Below the pieces are notes generated by a model. It saw nothing but the letters and a program-made list of their open reading frames with translations, searched no databases and was not told the DNA's origin. The position numbers were made by a program, and so were the translations under genes. A DNA stretch of 64,000 nt from Bradyrhizobium sp. MOS002. Lineage in GTDB: Bacteria > Pseudomonadota > Alphaproteobacteria > Rhizobiales > Xanthobacteraceae. Positions 8,602-17,640 of the stretch are shown piece by piece (position 1 is the first letter of the stretch; each line of letters opens with the position of its first letter). The stretch lies in assembly GCF_003020115.1 (NCBI RefSeq), contig NZ_PYFX01000001.1, positions 248,001 through 312,000 on the forward strand, written 5' to 3'.

Positions 8602-9513
8602 TTACTTGTAGTCGTCCGGGTTTGGCGAGTCCGAGGGTTTCGCGAACTCGTTCTTCAGCTCGGCCGAGATCGGGGTGTTGAGGTTCAGACCCTTCGGCGG
8701 GATCTTCTGGGTGAACCACTTCTCGTAGATCTTCTGGCCTTCGCCGGAGGTGTAGAGCGCGGCGGTCGCCGCATCGACCACCTTCTTGAACGGTGCGTCG
8801 TCCTTGCGCAGCATGATGCCGTAGGGCTCAGGCTTGGAGAACGCGTCCTTGGAGATGACGTAGTCGTCGGGCGACTTCGAGCCGGCAACGAGGCTCGCAA
8901 GCAGGATGTCGTCCATCACGAAGGCGACGGCGCGGTCGGTCTCAACCATCAGGAAGGATTCGGCGTGGTCCTTGGCCGGGATGATGTTGGCGCCGAGGCT
9001 TTTCGCAACGTTGGCTTCGGTGAGCTGCTTGATGTTGGTGGTGCCGGCGGTCGAGACCACGGTCTTGCCCTTGAGATCGTCGATCGACTTCAGGCCGCTC
9101 GACTTCTTGAAGACGTAGCGGCTGGCGGTCAGGTAATGGGTGTTGGTGAAGGCGACCTGCTTCTGGCGCTCGGCGTTGTTGGTGGTCGAGCCGCATTCGA
9201 GGTCGATGGTTCCGTTGGCCATCAGCGGAATACGCGTCGCCGAGGTCACCGGGTTGAGCTTGACCTCGAGCTTGTCGAGCTTGAGCTCCTTCTTCACGGC
9301 GTCGACGATCTTGTAGCAGATGTCCATCGCGAACCCGACGGGCTTCTGGTTGTCGTCGAGATAGGAGAACGGGATCGAGGAGTCGCGGAAGCCCAGCGTG
9401 ATGGCGCCGGTGTCCTTGATGTTCTTCAGCGTGCCGGTGAGCTCCTGGGCCCCGGCCTGGCTGACAGCGAAGGTCGCGGCGAGCGCGAGGCCGATGCTAC
9501 GGAAATGTTTCAC
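8602..9513 (-). CDS. gltI: Glutamate/aspartate ABC importer, periplasmic binding protein
   Basis: 303 residues from a GTG start with AGGGGA seven bases upstream; an in-frame ATG farther up at 9558 would break the signal peptide. Residues 1-22 form a Sec signal peptide ending in QAGAQ before ELTGTLKN. The mature part is an SBP family 3 protein with GAITLGFRDSSIPFSYLDD and VGFAMDICYKIVDAVK, the usual GltI/PEB1 opening. It captures acidic amino acids for the GltJKL complex and leads the operon. Confidence 0.92.
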   Translation of the reverse strand: MKHFRSIGLALAATFAVSQAGAQELTGTLKNIKDTGAITLGFRDSSIPFSYLDDNQKPVGFAMDICYKIVDAVKKELKLDKLEVKLNPVTSATRIPLMANGTIDLECGSTTNNAERQKQVAFTNTHYLTASRYVFKKSSGLKSIDDLKGKTVVSTAGTTNIKQLTEANVAKSLGANIIPAKDHAESFLMVETDRAVAFVMDDILLASLVAGSKSPDDYVISKDAFSKPEPYGIMLRKDDAPFKKVVDAATAALYTSGEGQKIYEKWFTQKIPPKGLNLNTPISAELKNEFAKPSDSPNPDDYK

Positions 9514-9604
9514 TTTTTTGTCCCCTTTCAGGATGATGCCGGCGGGATGCAAGCACAAATTGGGTTGGAATAGAATGTGACTTTTGGCTGGATCGTGGCT
9601 CCGG

Positions 9605-11002
9605 TTAACGGCTCAGGCCAGCGAGCGGTTTCGGCAATTCCCCGAGATCCCAGAACAGCCCGGCCATCACCGTCAAGGCCTCTTCGGTCAATGGCAGCAG
9701 GATGTGCTCATTGGGCGCATGCTGGGAACAGCCGGGATAGGAGTGCGGCACCCAGATCGTCGGCAGGCCCAATATCTCGGAGAACACGTCGTTGGGCAAC
9801 GAGCCGCCGAAATTCGGCAGCACCGCCGGCACCTTGCCGGTGGTCTGGCGCACCGAATCCGCCGCCCATGTAATCCAGGGGCTGTCGAAATCCGTGCGCG
9901 AGGCGGCAAAGCTCTGCGCCGCCCGCACCTCGACCATCGGAAACCCCTTTTGCGCCAGATGCGCGCGGATCGCCTCGATCAACCCATCGATCTCAGTGCC
10001 GACCACGAAACGCAGTTGCAGCACGGCATTGGCGTGGCCGGGAATGGCATTGGCCGGCTTCTCGATATTGCCCGACGACATCGCCAGCACTTCGAGCGTG
10101 TTCCAGGCATAGAGCCGCTCGGCTGCCGAAAGACCCTCCTCGCCCCAGTTCTCCGCCAACGCCGGCTCGTCCTCGGTCGGCACCACCTGCACGTCGGCAA
10201 GATAACTGCGGATCTGGTTGGTGAGCCGGGGCGGCTTCAGCGCATCCAGCTGAAGGCGGCCGTGGCCGTCGACCAGCGTCGAGATCGCGTTGACCAGGAT
10301 GGTCGCGGGGTTGGCGAGCACGCCGCCCCAATTGCCGGAGTGATGGCCGCCGTCGCGAAGGTTCACATCGAGATGAATGCGGATGCCGCCACGGCAGCCG
10401 AGGAACAGGGTCGGACGGTCGGCGGACAGGCGCGGCCCGTCGGAGGCCATGAACAGATCGGCCTTGAGCGCATCGCGATTGAGATCGCAGACCTTGCCGA
10501 GATCCGGCGAGCCGATCTCCTCGCCCATCTCGACGATGAACTTGGCATTGAAGCCGAGCTTGCCGCCGCGGGCCTCGCGCACCGCGCGGAGTGCGGCCAT
10601 GTTGATGCTGTGCTGGCCCTTGTTGTCGGCCGTGCCGCGACCGTAGAGACGCGTGCCCGAAACCGTGGTGCGCCAGGGATCGCGGCCGTCGCGCCACTCG
10701 CCTTCCATGCCGTCGACAACGTCGCCATGGCCGTAGATCAGCACGGTCGGCGCCGTCTCGCTCTCGTGGTGTTCGGCAAACAGGAACGGCGCCTTGCCGC
10801 TGGGAGATTCGATCATTCGGCTTTCGAAATCGAGCGCGGCGAAAGCGGGCACCATCTCCTGTTCCAGATAGGCGCGCAGCTCGACGCTCCGGTTCGGATT
10901 CTGGCTCTCGGTCCGGTAGGCAACGCGGCGATCGAGTTCAGCGAGGAACGCGCCGGATTTGAAATCGTCACGGGCGCGGGCGATGGCATCGGCTCTGGTC
11001 AT
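9605..11002 (-). CDS. M20-family metallopeptidase (dipeptidase/carboxypeptidase type)
   Basis: 465 residues from the ATG at 11002; an in-frame extension to 11185 is Arg-rich and unlike the family. Metal ligands are visible as YGHGDVV (His92), GTADNKGQ (Asp126, the bridging residue) and VEMGEEIGS (catalytic Glu161 and ligand Glu162), with a C-terminal His in SQHAPNEH. The segment GGHHSGNWGGVLANPA belongs to the inserted dimerisation domain. It probably hydrolyses small peptides in the cytoplasm. It lies 91 bp upstream of gltI on the same strand, so it may feed the same amino-acid economy. Confidence 0.88.
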   Translation of the reverse strand: MTRADAIARARDDFKSGAFLAELDRRVAYRTESQNPNRSVELRAYLEQEMVPAFAALDFESRMIESPSGKAPFLFAEHHESETAPTVLIYGHGDVVDGMEGEWRDGRDPWRTTVSGTRLYGRGTADNKGQHSINMAALRAVREARGGKLGFNAKFIVEMGEEIGSPDLGKVCDLNRDALKADLFMASDGPRLSADRPTLFLGCRGGIRIHLDVNLRDGGHHSGNWGGVLANPATILVNAISTLVDGHGRLQLDALKPPRLTNQIRSYLADVQVVPTEDEPALAENWGEEGLSAAERLYAWNTLEVLAMSSGNIEKPANAIPGHANAVLQLRFVVGTEIDGLIEAIRAHLAQKGFPMVEVRAAQSFAASRTDFDSPWITWAADSVRQTTGKVPAVLPNFGGSLPNDVFSEILGLPTIWVPHSYPGCSQHAPNEHILLPLTEEALTVMAGLFWDLGELPKPLAGLSR

Positions 11003-11244
11003 TATTTTCTTTTTTAGGTTGCGAGACGAAGGAGCATACCCGATACGGGCAGGCCTCCGAAAGTGGCGGGGACTTCGATAGTCTTGGGATTTCGTTCTTG
11101 CTCTCTTGAGATTGGCTTGCCAAGCGCGGCAGCGCCGCTGATTTTGGCCTTGCCAACGTCGGGCTATATGCAAGAACTTCGCCAAGTTCGGGGCGCAGCA
11201 CTATCATTCGAAGAGCGCCCGGTATAGGGCGCCGGGGGACCATC

Positions 11245-12624
11245 ATGGCCAAGCAGATCAGGCTCAATGCATTTGCGATGAATTGCGTCGCGCACCAGTC
11301 ACCGGGCCTGTGGACCCATCCACGCGACCGCACCGCCGAATATAACCGCCTCCCCTACTGGATCGATCTTGCCAAAACGCTGGAGCGCGGCCGTTTCGAC
11401 GGGCTATTCCTGGCCGACGTGCTCGGAGTGTATGACGTCTATGGCAACAGTCCTGACGCAGCCTTGCGCAATGCTGCCCAGTCGCCCTCGAACGATCCGC
11501 TGCTGCTGCTGTCGGCCATGGCGGCGGTGACGCAGAATCTCGGCTTCGGTGTCACCAGCAATCTCTCCTTCGAGCCGCCCTATCCGTTCGCGCGGCGGAT
11601 GTCGACGCTCGATCATCTCACCGAGGGACGTATCGGCTGGAACGTCGTCACCGGCTATCTCGACAGCGCCGCGCGCGGCGCCGGCAAGGACAAGCAGATC
11701 GGGCACGACGACCGCTACGAGATCGCGGACGAATATATGGAGGTCGTCTACAAGCTCTGGGAGGGCAGTTGGGAGGACGACGCCGTGCTGCGCGACCGCA
11801 CGCGCGGCATCTTCACCGACCCCACAAAGGTGCATCGCGTCAACCATGAGGGCGCGAACTACCGCATCAACAACACCATCCACCTGAGCGAGCCGTCGCC
11901 GCAGCGGACGCCCGTACTGTACCAGGCCGGCACCTCGCCGCGCGGACGGAAATTCGCGGCACAGCACGCCGAATGCGTTTTCATGTCGGGACCGTCGGCC
12001 AAGGTGATCGCGCCGCGCGTGTCGGCGATCCGTCAGGAGGCCGCCGCGTTCGGCCGCAATCCGGCGGAAATCCTGATGTTCTCGATGATGACGATCATCC
12101 TCGGGCGGACGGAGGCCGAGGCGAATGAAAAATATGCCGACTATCGCCGCCATATCAGCCCGGAGGGCGCGCTGGCGCTGATGTCGGGATGGACCGGCGT
12201 CGACTTCTCCGGCTACGACCTCGACCAGCAGGTGCGTCACGTCCAGAACGACGCCGGCCGGAGCGCAATGGACAACGTCACCCGCGCCGATCCCGATCGC
12301 GTCTGGACCGTGCGCGACGTCATCGAGCATGTCGGCGTCGGCGGCGCCGGTCCCGTCGTGGTCGGCACGCCGGAGATGGTCGCGGACAAGATCGAGGCGT
12401 GGTTCGAGGCGACCGATGTCGACGGCCTCAACGTCGCCTTCGCGATCTCACCCGGCGATTTCGAGGACATCGCCGACATGCTGGTGCCGGAGCTGACGCG
12501 ACGTGGGCGGTACAAGGCGGAGTACGCGCAGGGCACACTGCGAGAGAAGCTGTTCGGTGACGGGCGTGCGCGACTAGGTGCGCCGCATCCGGCGGCGGGG
12601 TACCGGGTGGGGAGGAAGGGGTAG
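11245..12624 (+). CDS. LLM-class flavin-dependent monooxygenase (NtaA/SnaA/DszA/SoxA type)
   Basis: 459 residues, the usual length for this subgroup. Diagnostic segments are SPGLWTHPRD near residue 20, RFDGLFLADVLGVYDVYG, the FMN-site stretch LTEGRIGWNVVTGYLDSAA and PVLYQAGTSPRGRKFAAQHAE. Such enzymes use FMNH2 from a separate reductase to oxidise chelators, sulfur compounds or aromatic substrates. No flavin reductase gene is adjacent. The ATG follows a GGGGGACC run. Confidence 0.9.
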   Translation: MAKQIRLNAFAMNCVAHQSPGLWTHPRDRTAEYNRLPYWIDLAKTLERGRFDGLFLADVLGVYDVYGNSPDAALRNAAQSPSNDPLLLLSAMAAVTQNLGFGVTSNLSFEPPYPFARRMSTLDHLTEGRIGWNVVTGYLDSAARGAGKDKQIGHDDRYEIADEYMEVVYKLWEGSWEDDAVLRDRTRGIFTDPTKVHRVNHEGANYRINNTIHLSEPSPQRTPVLYQAGTSPRGRKFAAQHAECVFMSGPSAKVIAPRVSAIRQEAAAFGRNPAEILMFSMMTIILGRTEAEANEKYADYRRHISPEGALALMSGWTGVDFSGYDLDQQVRHVQNDAGRSAMDNVTRADPDRVWTVRDVIEHVGVGGAGPVVVGTPEMVADKIEAWFEATDVDGLNVAFAISPGDFEDIADMLVPELTRRGRYKAEYAQGTLREKLFGDGRARLGAPHPAAGYRVGRKG

Positions 12625-12639
12625 CACCCCAAGGTACGC

Positions 12640-12743
12640 TGTCATGCCCCGGCTTGACCGGGGCATCCAGTACGCCGCAGCGTCTCGACTCAATCACAGC
12701 CGCCTCTGGAATACTGGATCACCCGCCTTCGCGGGTGATGACG
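12640..12743. repeat. Palindromic intergenic repeat, family A, copy 2
   Basis: A ~104 bp element beginning TGTCATGCCCCGGC and ending GCGGGTGATGACG, sharing GCATCCAGTACGCCGCAG and the TCAATCAC core with the copy at 5129-5230. Like copy 1 it occupies the space between two convergent genes. Confidence 0.8.
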
Positions 12744-12787
12744 AGTGAGAACATGGCGGGCACCAGCGGCGCGCAAGAGACGCTGCC

Positions 12788-14449
12788 CTACACCTTCCCA
12801 TCCACCATCACCTCGATCAGCTTCGTCCCCGGCCGGCCAAACGCCGACGCCAGCGTCGCCTTCAGCTCGCGGGGGTCGCTGACCTTGATCGCCTCGCATC
12901 CCAGCGCCTTCGCCACGCCTGCGAAATCCACCGGCGGATCGACAAAATCCATGCCGACGTAATTGTCGTCGCCGTGGAAGGCGAGCAGACGCTGCTTGAT
13001 GATGCGATAGCCGCCATTATTGGCAATGACCACATTGAGCGGCAGCTTGTGATGCGCTGCCGTCCACAGCGACTGGATCGAATACATCGCGCTGCCGTCG
13101 CCGGAGAAGCAGACCACGGGGCGATCGGGGTTGGCGATGCTGGCGCCGACGGAGGCCGGCAGGCCCCAGCCGATGCCGCCGGAGGCAAGGCCGTGATAAC
13201 CAAAGCGGTCGCGGTGCGCACGCAACGCCGTGATCTGGCGGCTCGAGGTGAGGCCTTCATCCACGAGGATGGCATTGGCGGGCATGGCCTCGACCATTTG
13301 TAGCACCAGCCAGTCTGGATCGATGGGGCTGCGGTCTGCAGCCTTGCCGATCTGCTCGACCAGCGCGGTGCGCCGCGCGGTCCAGTTCTTCGGCGCGAGT
13401 TCGGCGAGACGTTGCCTCGCACGTTGCGCCAGGGCGGCGCCGCCCATCTCCTTCAGCACCGGCATCAGCGCGCGCAGCGTTTCCTTCAAATCCGCCTTCA
13501 GCGCGATCTCGGCGCCGTAGTTCTTGGCGATCTCCCAATCGCCGAGGCCGATTTGCACGATGCCGAGACCCTCCGGCAGCGCATCGACCTCGCTGTAGAC
13601 CGACATCCGCAGGGGATCGCCGCCGAGCGCGATCAGGAGGTCGTACGGCGCAAGCGTGTCGCGCGCGACTTTCTGGACACGTGCCAGCGTGCCGACGAAG
13701 CTCGGGCTCTCCGAGAGGAAGTGCGAGCCATAGGGCGTCGAGGATTGGTAGGCAGCCGCACCGAGCACCTCGGCAAGTTCGGCGGCCTCCTTGAGCGCGT
13801 CGCTCTTCACCACCTCGTCCATGGTGACGATCACGGGACGCTCAGCCTTGAGCAGCCGCGCGGCGAATGCCTTGAGTGCCTCATCCGATGGCCTTGTGCG
13901 GGCGTCGATGCGAGTGGAACGGCCGAGATCTATTCCGGCCTCGCTGTTGAGGATGTCGCCGGGCAACGAAATGAACACCGGCCCGGTCGGCGGCGTTGTC
14001 GCGACTTTTGCGGCGCGGCGCACGATGCGCGGCAAATCCTCGAGCCGCGTCACCTCGACCGCCCATTTCACCAGCGGCTCGGCCATACGCACCAGCGGAC
14101 CGTAGAGCACCGGCTCCATCAGGCCGTGGCCCTGCTCCTGCTGGCCCGCGGTGAGGATCATCGGCGTGCCCGTGAACTGGGCGTTGTAGAGCGAGCCCAT
14201 CGCGTTGCCGAGGCCGGGCGCGACATGGACGTTGCAGGCGACGAGCTTTCCGGAGGCGCGGCTATAGCCATCCGCGATCGCCACCACCAGACTCTCCTGC
14301 ATCGCCATCACATAGGTGAGATCGGGATGGTCCTTCAGCGCGTGCATGATCGGCAGCTCGGTGGTGCCGGGATTGCCGAACAGATGCGTGATGCCCTCGT
14401 CCTTGAGCAGCGCGAGAAAGGCGGAGCGACCGGTGATCTTGTTCTTCAT
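12788..14449 (-). CDS. ThDP-dependent enzyme, benzoylformate decarboxylase-like
   Basis: 553 residues from an ATG preceded by GGAGGAAAC; an in-frame extension to 14518 has no ribosome site. Domain order is the three-part ThDP fold, with Glu52 as the cofactor-activating residue (MAMQES) and GDGSAMYSIQSLW/NNGGYR as the ThDP-binding motif. Compared with Pseudomonas benzoylformate decarboxylase, the His70 equivalent is present (His75, NVHVAPG) and Ser26 is Thr, but the His281 region is not recognisable. A 2-oxo acid decarboxylase or acetolactate-synthase-like role is possible. It follows the GFA-fold gene by 108 bp. Confidence 0.82.
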   Translation of the reverse strand: MKNKITGRSAFLALLKDEGITHLFGNPGTTELPIMHALKDHPDLTYVMAMQESLVVAIADGYSRASGKLVACNVHVAPGLGNAMGSLYNAQFTGTPMILTAGQQEQGHGLMEPVLYGPLVRMAEPLVKWAVEVTRLEDLPRIVRRAAKVATTPPTGPVFISLPGDILNSEAGIDLGRSTRIDARTRPSDEALKAFAARLLKAERPVIVTMDEVVKSDALKEAAELAEVLGAAAYQSSTPYGSHFLSESPSFVGTLARVQKVARDTLAPYDLLIALGGDPLRMSVYSEVDALPEGLGIVQIGLGDWEIAKNYGAEIALKADLKETLRALMPVLKEMGGAALAQRARQRLAELAPKNWTARRTALVEQIGKAADRSPIDPDWLVLQMVEAMPANAILVDEGLTSSRQITALRAHRDRFGYHGLASGGIGWGLPASVGASIANPDRPVVCFSGDGSAMYSIQSLWTAAHHKLPLNVVIANNGGYRIIKQRLLAFHGDDNYVGMDFVDPPVDFAGVAKALGCEAIKVSDPRELKATLASAFGRPGTKLIEVMVDGKV

Positions 14450-14557
14450 GTTTCCTCCAGAGGCGGACGTTGCCGCAAGGCAGGAAGCATGATGGCCGAA
14501 ATCGCGGGAGGCGCGCAAGGAAGCGCGGTCATGGCTGCGTTGCGCGGGCGCAGCACG

Positions 14558-15064
14558 CTACATCTCCTCGCGACCCAGCTCGAACGGATCCTCGCCGCCC
14601 GCCCGCTTCTTCTTTTTCGAGCGCTGCCAGACCACACCGGGAAAGCCTTTCAGCGGCACCAGCAGCTCGCCGGTATAGGTCCATTCCTGCAGCTCTTCGA
14701 TCGCGATGTGATAGAGCGGCTGCCGGCCGGTGCGTTCCCTAAACAGCGCGCGGGGGATGTTGACCATGTGCGGCCCGCGCGGGCGCTCATAGGCGATCGG
14801 CGTGCCGCAATGCGCGCAGAAGCTGCGCGCGGTCTTCGTTGCCTTGTCCTCGTAGCGGGTCAGCGCCGTCTTGCCTGCGGTGATGCGAAACCGTTTCTTC
14901 CAGCTTCCGACGTATGTCGCATAAGCAGCGCCGTGGGCGCGACGGCTGGCGGCGGAGTGGTCGTGCCAGGCCCAGCGTGCGGGGACGTCAATCTCGAAGG
15001 TGACCTTGCCGCAGAGGCATTGGCCGGTGGCAACTCCTGCGGCGGCTGCGGCTTTGGCCATCAT
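14558..15064 (-). CDS. GFA/CENP-V fold protein lacking part of the usual zinc site
   Basis: 168 residues. The GFA family (glutathione-dependent formaldehyde-activating enzyme) is recognised by GQCLCGKVTFEI (Cys16, Cys18) and SFCAHCGTPI (Cys83, Cys86) around SRRAHGAAYATYVG. The normal central C-H-C-S-x-C motif is replaced by D-H-S-A-A-S at residues 35-40, so three cysteines of one zinc site are missing while the other four remain. It may belong to a separate subfamily with one zinc. ATG codons at 15064 and 15061 are both possible starts. Confidence 0.85.
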   Translation of the reverse strand: MMAKAAAAAGVATGQCLCGKVTFEIDVPARWAWHDHSAASRRAHGAAYATYVGSWKKRFRITAGKTALTRYEDKATKTARSFCAHCGTPIAYERPRGPHMVNIPRALFRERTGRQPLYHIAIEELQEWTYTGELLVPLKGFPGVVWQRSKKKKRAGGEDPFELGREEM

Positions 15065-15077
15065 CTCTCTCCGTCGT

Positions 15078-15153
15078 CATTGCGAGCGCAGCGAAGCAAT
15101 CCAGAGTCTTTCTGCGGAGGGATTCTGGATTGCTTCGCGGTGCTCGCAATGAC
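15078..15153. repeat. Palindromic intergenic repeat, family B, copy 1
   Basis: The left arm GTCATTGCGAGCGCAGCGAA and the right arm ending GCTCGCAATGAC are inverted; each carries a GCAATCCAGA or TCTGGATTGC block inside. Related copies are at 42452-42529 and 63724-63810. The element would fold into a long hairpin if transcribed. Confidence 0.85.
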
Positions 15154-15191
15154 GGAATTTGTGGTGTCCGTCGGGACAGCACAATAACTCC

Positions 15192-15274
15192 GTAGCCCGG
15201 ATGAGCGAAGCGACATCCGGTAAGACCTGAGCTTGGGTGAAGACCCCGGATATCGTTTCGCTCATCCGGGCTAC
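15192..15274. repeat. Long inverted repeat (GTAGCCCGGATGAGCGAA type)
   Basis: The arm GTAGCCCGGATGAGCGAAGC at 15192 is matched in reverse by a right arm ending CTCATCCGGGCTAC at 15274. It sits directly after repeat family B and before the stop of the Old Yellow Enzyme gene, so two different palindromic elements are stacked in this 217 bp gap. Confidence 0.8.
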
Positions 15275-15281
15275 AGCAGTG

Positions 15282-16409
15282 TCAGACCGGCGTCGGCTCG
15301 CCATGCACCGGATAATCCGTATACCCCTTCTCCTCCCCGCCGTAGAACGTGGCACGGTTATACGGCGTGAGAGGGTAATCGTGCTGCAGACGCCGCGGCA
15401 AATCGGGGTTGGAGATGAAGATGCGGCCGAAGGCGATGATGTCGGCGTGGCCGTCGGCGATCGCGGCGTCCGCGGTCTCGCCGGTAAACCCGCCGGCGGT
15501 CATCAGCACGCCGCTGTAGAGCGGGCGGAACAGCAACATTGCCGACGGCACGTTCTGCCAGTTGACTTCTGCACGCCCCGAGCCGCTGGAGCGCGGCTCG
15601 ATGAAATGCAAATAGGCAAGACCGAGCTTGTCGAGCGCCTTCACCACATGCGTGTAGAGCGGCATCGGATCGGGCTCGCCGGAATCGTTGGCAATGCCGT
15701 GGGGCGACAGCCGCACGCCGACCCGGCCTGCGCCCCAGACGTCGATCGCGGCCTGCGTTACTTCAAGCAGAAGTCGCGCGCGGTTCTCGATCGACCCGCC
15801 ATATTGATCTGTGCGCTGGTTGCTGCGTGATTGCAGGAATTGCTCGAGAAGATAGCCGTTGGCGCCGTGGATCTCGACGCCGTCGAAGCCGGCGGCCAGC
15901 GCGTTCTTCGCGCCCTGCCTGAAGGCCTCGACGATGCCCTGGACCTCGTCCGTCTCCAGCGCGCGCGGCGTTTCGTAATCGGAGATCTTGCCGTCGGCGG
16001 TCATTGCCTTCATGCCTTCGGCCTTGATCGCGATCGCCGAGGCCGAGACCGGCAGCTCCCCGCCGTGGAAGGAGGAATGCGAGACGCGGCCCACATGCCA
16101 GAGCTGGAGAAAGATGACGCCGCCCTTGGCGTGCACGGCGTCGACAACCTTGCGCCAGCCCGCGATCTGCGTCTCCGAATAGATGCCGGGCGTCGCCGGA
16201 TTACCGCGGCCGTGCGAGAGCACGGGCGAGGCCTCGGCGATGAGCAGACCGCCCTGGGTGGCGCGCTGTCCGTAATATTCGGCGTTGAGCGAGCGCGGCG
16301 AAAAGCTCTCGCGCTCGGCCCGCATGCGCGTCAACGGCGCCATCGCGACGCGATGCGCGAGCTTGTACGGACCGACCTGCAACGGTTGAAACAACGCCTC
16401 GAATTTCAT
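15282..16409 (-). CDS. Old Yellow Enzyme family alkene reductase (NemA-like)
   Basis: 375 residues from the ATG beginning MKFEALFQPLQVGPYKLAHR. FMN and substrate motifs of the OYE family are clear: RVAMAPLTRMRA near the N terminus, the His-x-x-Asn pair in VEIHGANGYLLEQFL, and the SRSNQRTDQYGGSIENRARL signature, with FGRIFISNPDLP at the C terminus. Such enzymes use NAD(P)H to reduce activated C=C bonds or nitro esters. An in-frame extension to 16478 has no family counterpart. Confidence 0.92.
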   Translation of the reverse strand: MKFEALFQPLQVGPYKLAHRVAMAPLTRMRAERESFSPRSLNAEYYGQRATQGGLLIAEASPVLSHGRGNPATPGIYSETQIAGWRKVVDAVHAKGGVIFLQLWHVGRVSHSSFHGGELPVSASAIAIKAEGMKAMTADGKISDYETPRALETDEVQGIVEAFRQGAKNALAAGFDGVEIHGANGYLLEQFLQSRSNQRTDQYGGSIENRARLLLEVTQAAIDVWGAGRVGVRLSPHGIANDSGEPDPMPLYTHVVKALDKLGLAYLHFIEPRSSGSGRAEVNWQNVPSAMLLFRPLYSGVLMTAGGFTGETADAAIADGHADIIAFGRIFISNPDLPRRLQHDYPLTPYNRATFYGGEEKGYTDYPVHGEPTPV

Positions 16410-16514
16410 GCCGGCCCCAAAATGATCCATGAGAGGATGAGGATCATAAGAGAAAGCCTCGCAGCTCGGAAGCTGCATGGGGGAATGGCTGGCCAGCCGA
16501 AAGAGGCGGGAATA

Positions 16515-16543
16515 AAAAGAGCCCCGGGCCGGGCCCGGGGCTT
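16515..16543 (-). terminator. Rho-independent terminator of the porin gene
   Basis: On the minus strand a GC-only stem built from AGCCCCGGGCC and its complement (16521-16543) is followed directly by TTTTT. It starts 23 bp after the stop of the outer-membrane protein gene. Confidence 0.85.
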
Positions 16544-16565
16544 GTTGTCCATTCAGAATTGCAGG

Positions 16566-17429
16566 TCAGTATTTTGCAACGACCGCGCCCGGGCCGAACT
16601 TGTAGTTCAAGCCGACACGCGCGATGTGGCCCGAGAAATTCGCGGTTGAGTCAAAGCCGCGCGCCGGGCCAGGCGTGAACGGGAACAGCGGATTGAAGAT
16701 GGTGTATTTTTCGCTGCCGAGATCGTAGTAGAGATATTCGAGCTTGACGCTCCAGTTCGACGCAAAGTGGTACTCGCCGCCGCCGCCGACGGTCCAGCCC
16801 ACGCGCCAGCTTTCCACCGCGCCGGCGCTACAGATCACATTGAGGCAGGGCGTGCCGCTCGCACCCGTGGGATCCACGATCGACGTCGACGCCTTGACGT
16901 GCCCATAGGCAAGACCACCGGTCGCGTAGAGCATCAAGTCGGGCACGACGGCAGCACCGATCCGGCCGCGCACGCTCCCCAACCAGTCGACCTTCTGATC
17001 TTGCGTGGTCATGATCGTCGGGAAGACCGGCAAGGTTCGGGTCACCGTTGAGCTGCCCTTGATGTCGGCAGCCGCGATATCGGCTTCGACGCCCCACACC
17101 AACGAACCCGTCTGCACATTGTAGCCGGCCTGCAAGCCGCCCAGCACACCACGCGCGTTTGTTGCCAGCGAAGCCGGGACAAGGCCGCCCGCCAGTGCGA
17201 CGTCGAGCACACCCGCGGTGAAGATCGGATCATGCGGCGCGAGATCGTTCGCACCATCGCCCCACCCATACCCGACATTCACGCCGGCGTAGAAGCCCGA
17301 CCAGTTGTAGGCGACGGGCAGTGGAGACGCCTTGTAGGCCGGCGCACGTGCGGTCATATCGGCCGCGAGTGCGGGCTGCGCCGAGGCGACCCCCAAAGCC
17401 ACAAGCACGATCGGAGCAAAGCGAAGCAT
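16566..17429 (-). CDS. Omp25/RopB-like outer-membrane beta-barrel protein
   Basis: 287 residues. Residues 1-22 form a signal peptide ending PALAA before DMTARAPAYKA, the characteristic mature start of rhizobial Omp25/31 proteins. YNWSGFYAGVNVGYGWG begins the barrel and strands alternate through to the end, with LKYEYLYYDLG-like VKLEYLYYDLG near the C terminus and GLNYKFG in the last strand. It is an outer-membrane structural barrel; solute selectivity is not evident. It has its own terminator, so it is probably a single-gene unit. Confidence 0.9.
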   Translation of the reverse strand: MLRFAPIVLVALGVASAQPALAADMTARAPAYKASPLPVAYNWSGFYAGVNVGYGWGDGANDLAPHDPIFTAGVLDVALAGGLVPASLATNARGVLGGLQAGYNVQTGSLVWGVEADIAAADIKGSSTVTRTLPVFPTIMTTQDQKVDWLGSVRGRIGAAVVPDLMLYATGGLAYGHVKASTSIVDPTGASGTPCLNVICSAGAVESWRVGWTVGGGGEYHFASNWSVKLEYLYYDLGSEKYTIFNPLFPFTPGPARGFDSTANFSGHIARVGLNYKFGPGAVVAKY

Positions 17430-17640
17430 TATCGATATTCCAATTCCGAAGATTGACGCTGACCAGAACTAACCGGCCGACATTCGAAATGGGATAGCGA
17501 GTCTTGCAAAAATCGCGGACGACGCGCGCTTTCAAACCGCTTGTAGCGTCCGGGCAACAACCCTTAGTCGCCGCAAGCGAACTTGCGTCGCCGCAGGCAA
17601 GACTCGACTGCTGAAGTCCGGACGCGATCGCAAAAACGCC

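Noticed and set aside
9514..9558. Upstream ATG start for the glutamate-binding protein
   Set aside because: It would put charged residues before the signal peptide; the GTG at 9513 has AGGGGA at good spacing.
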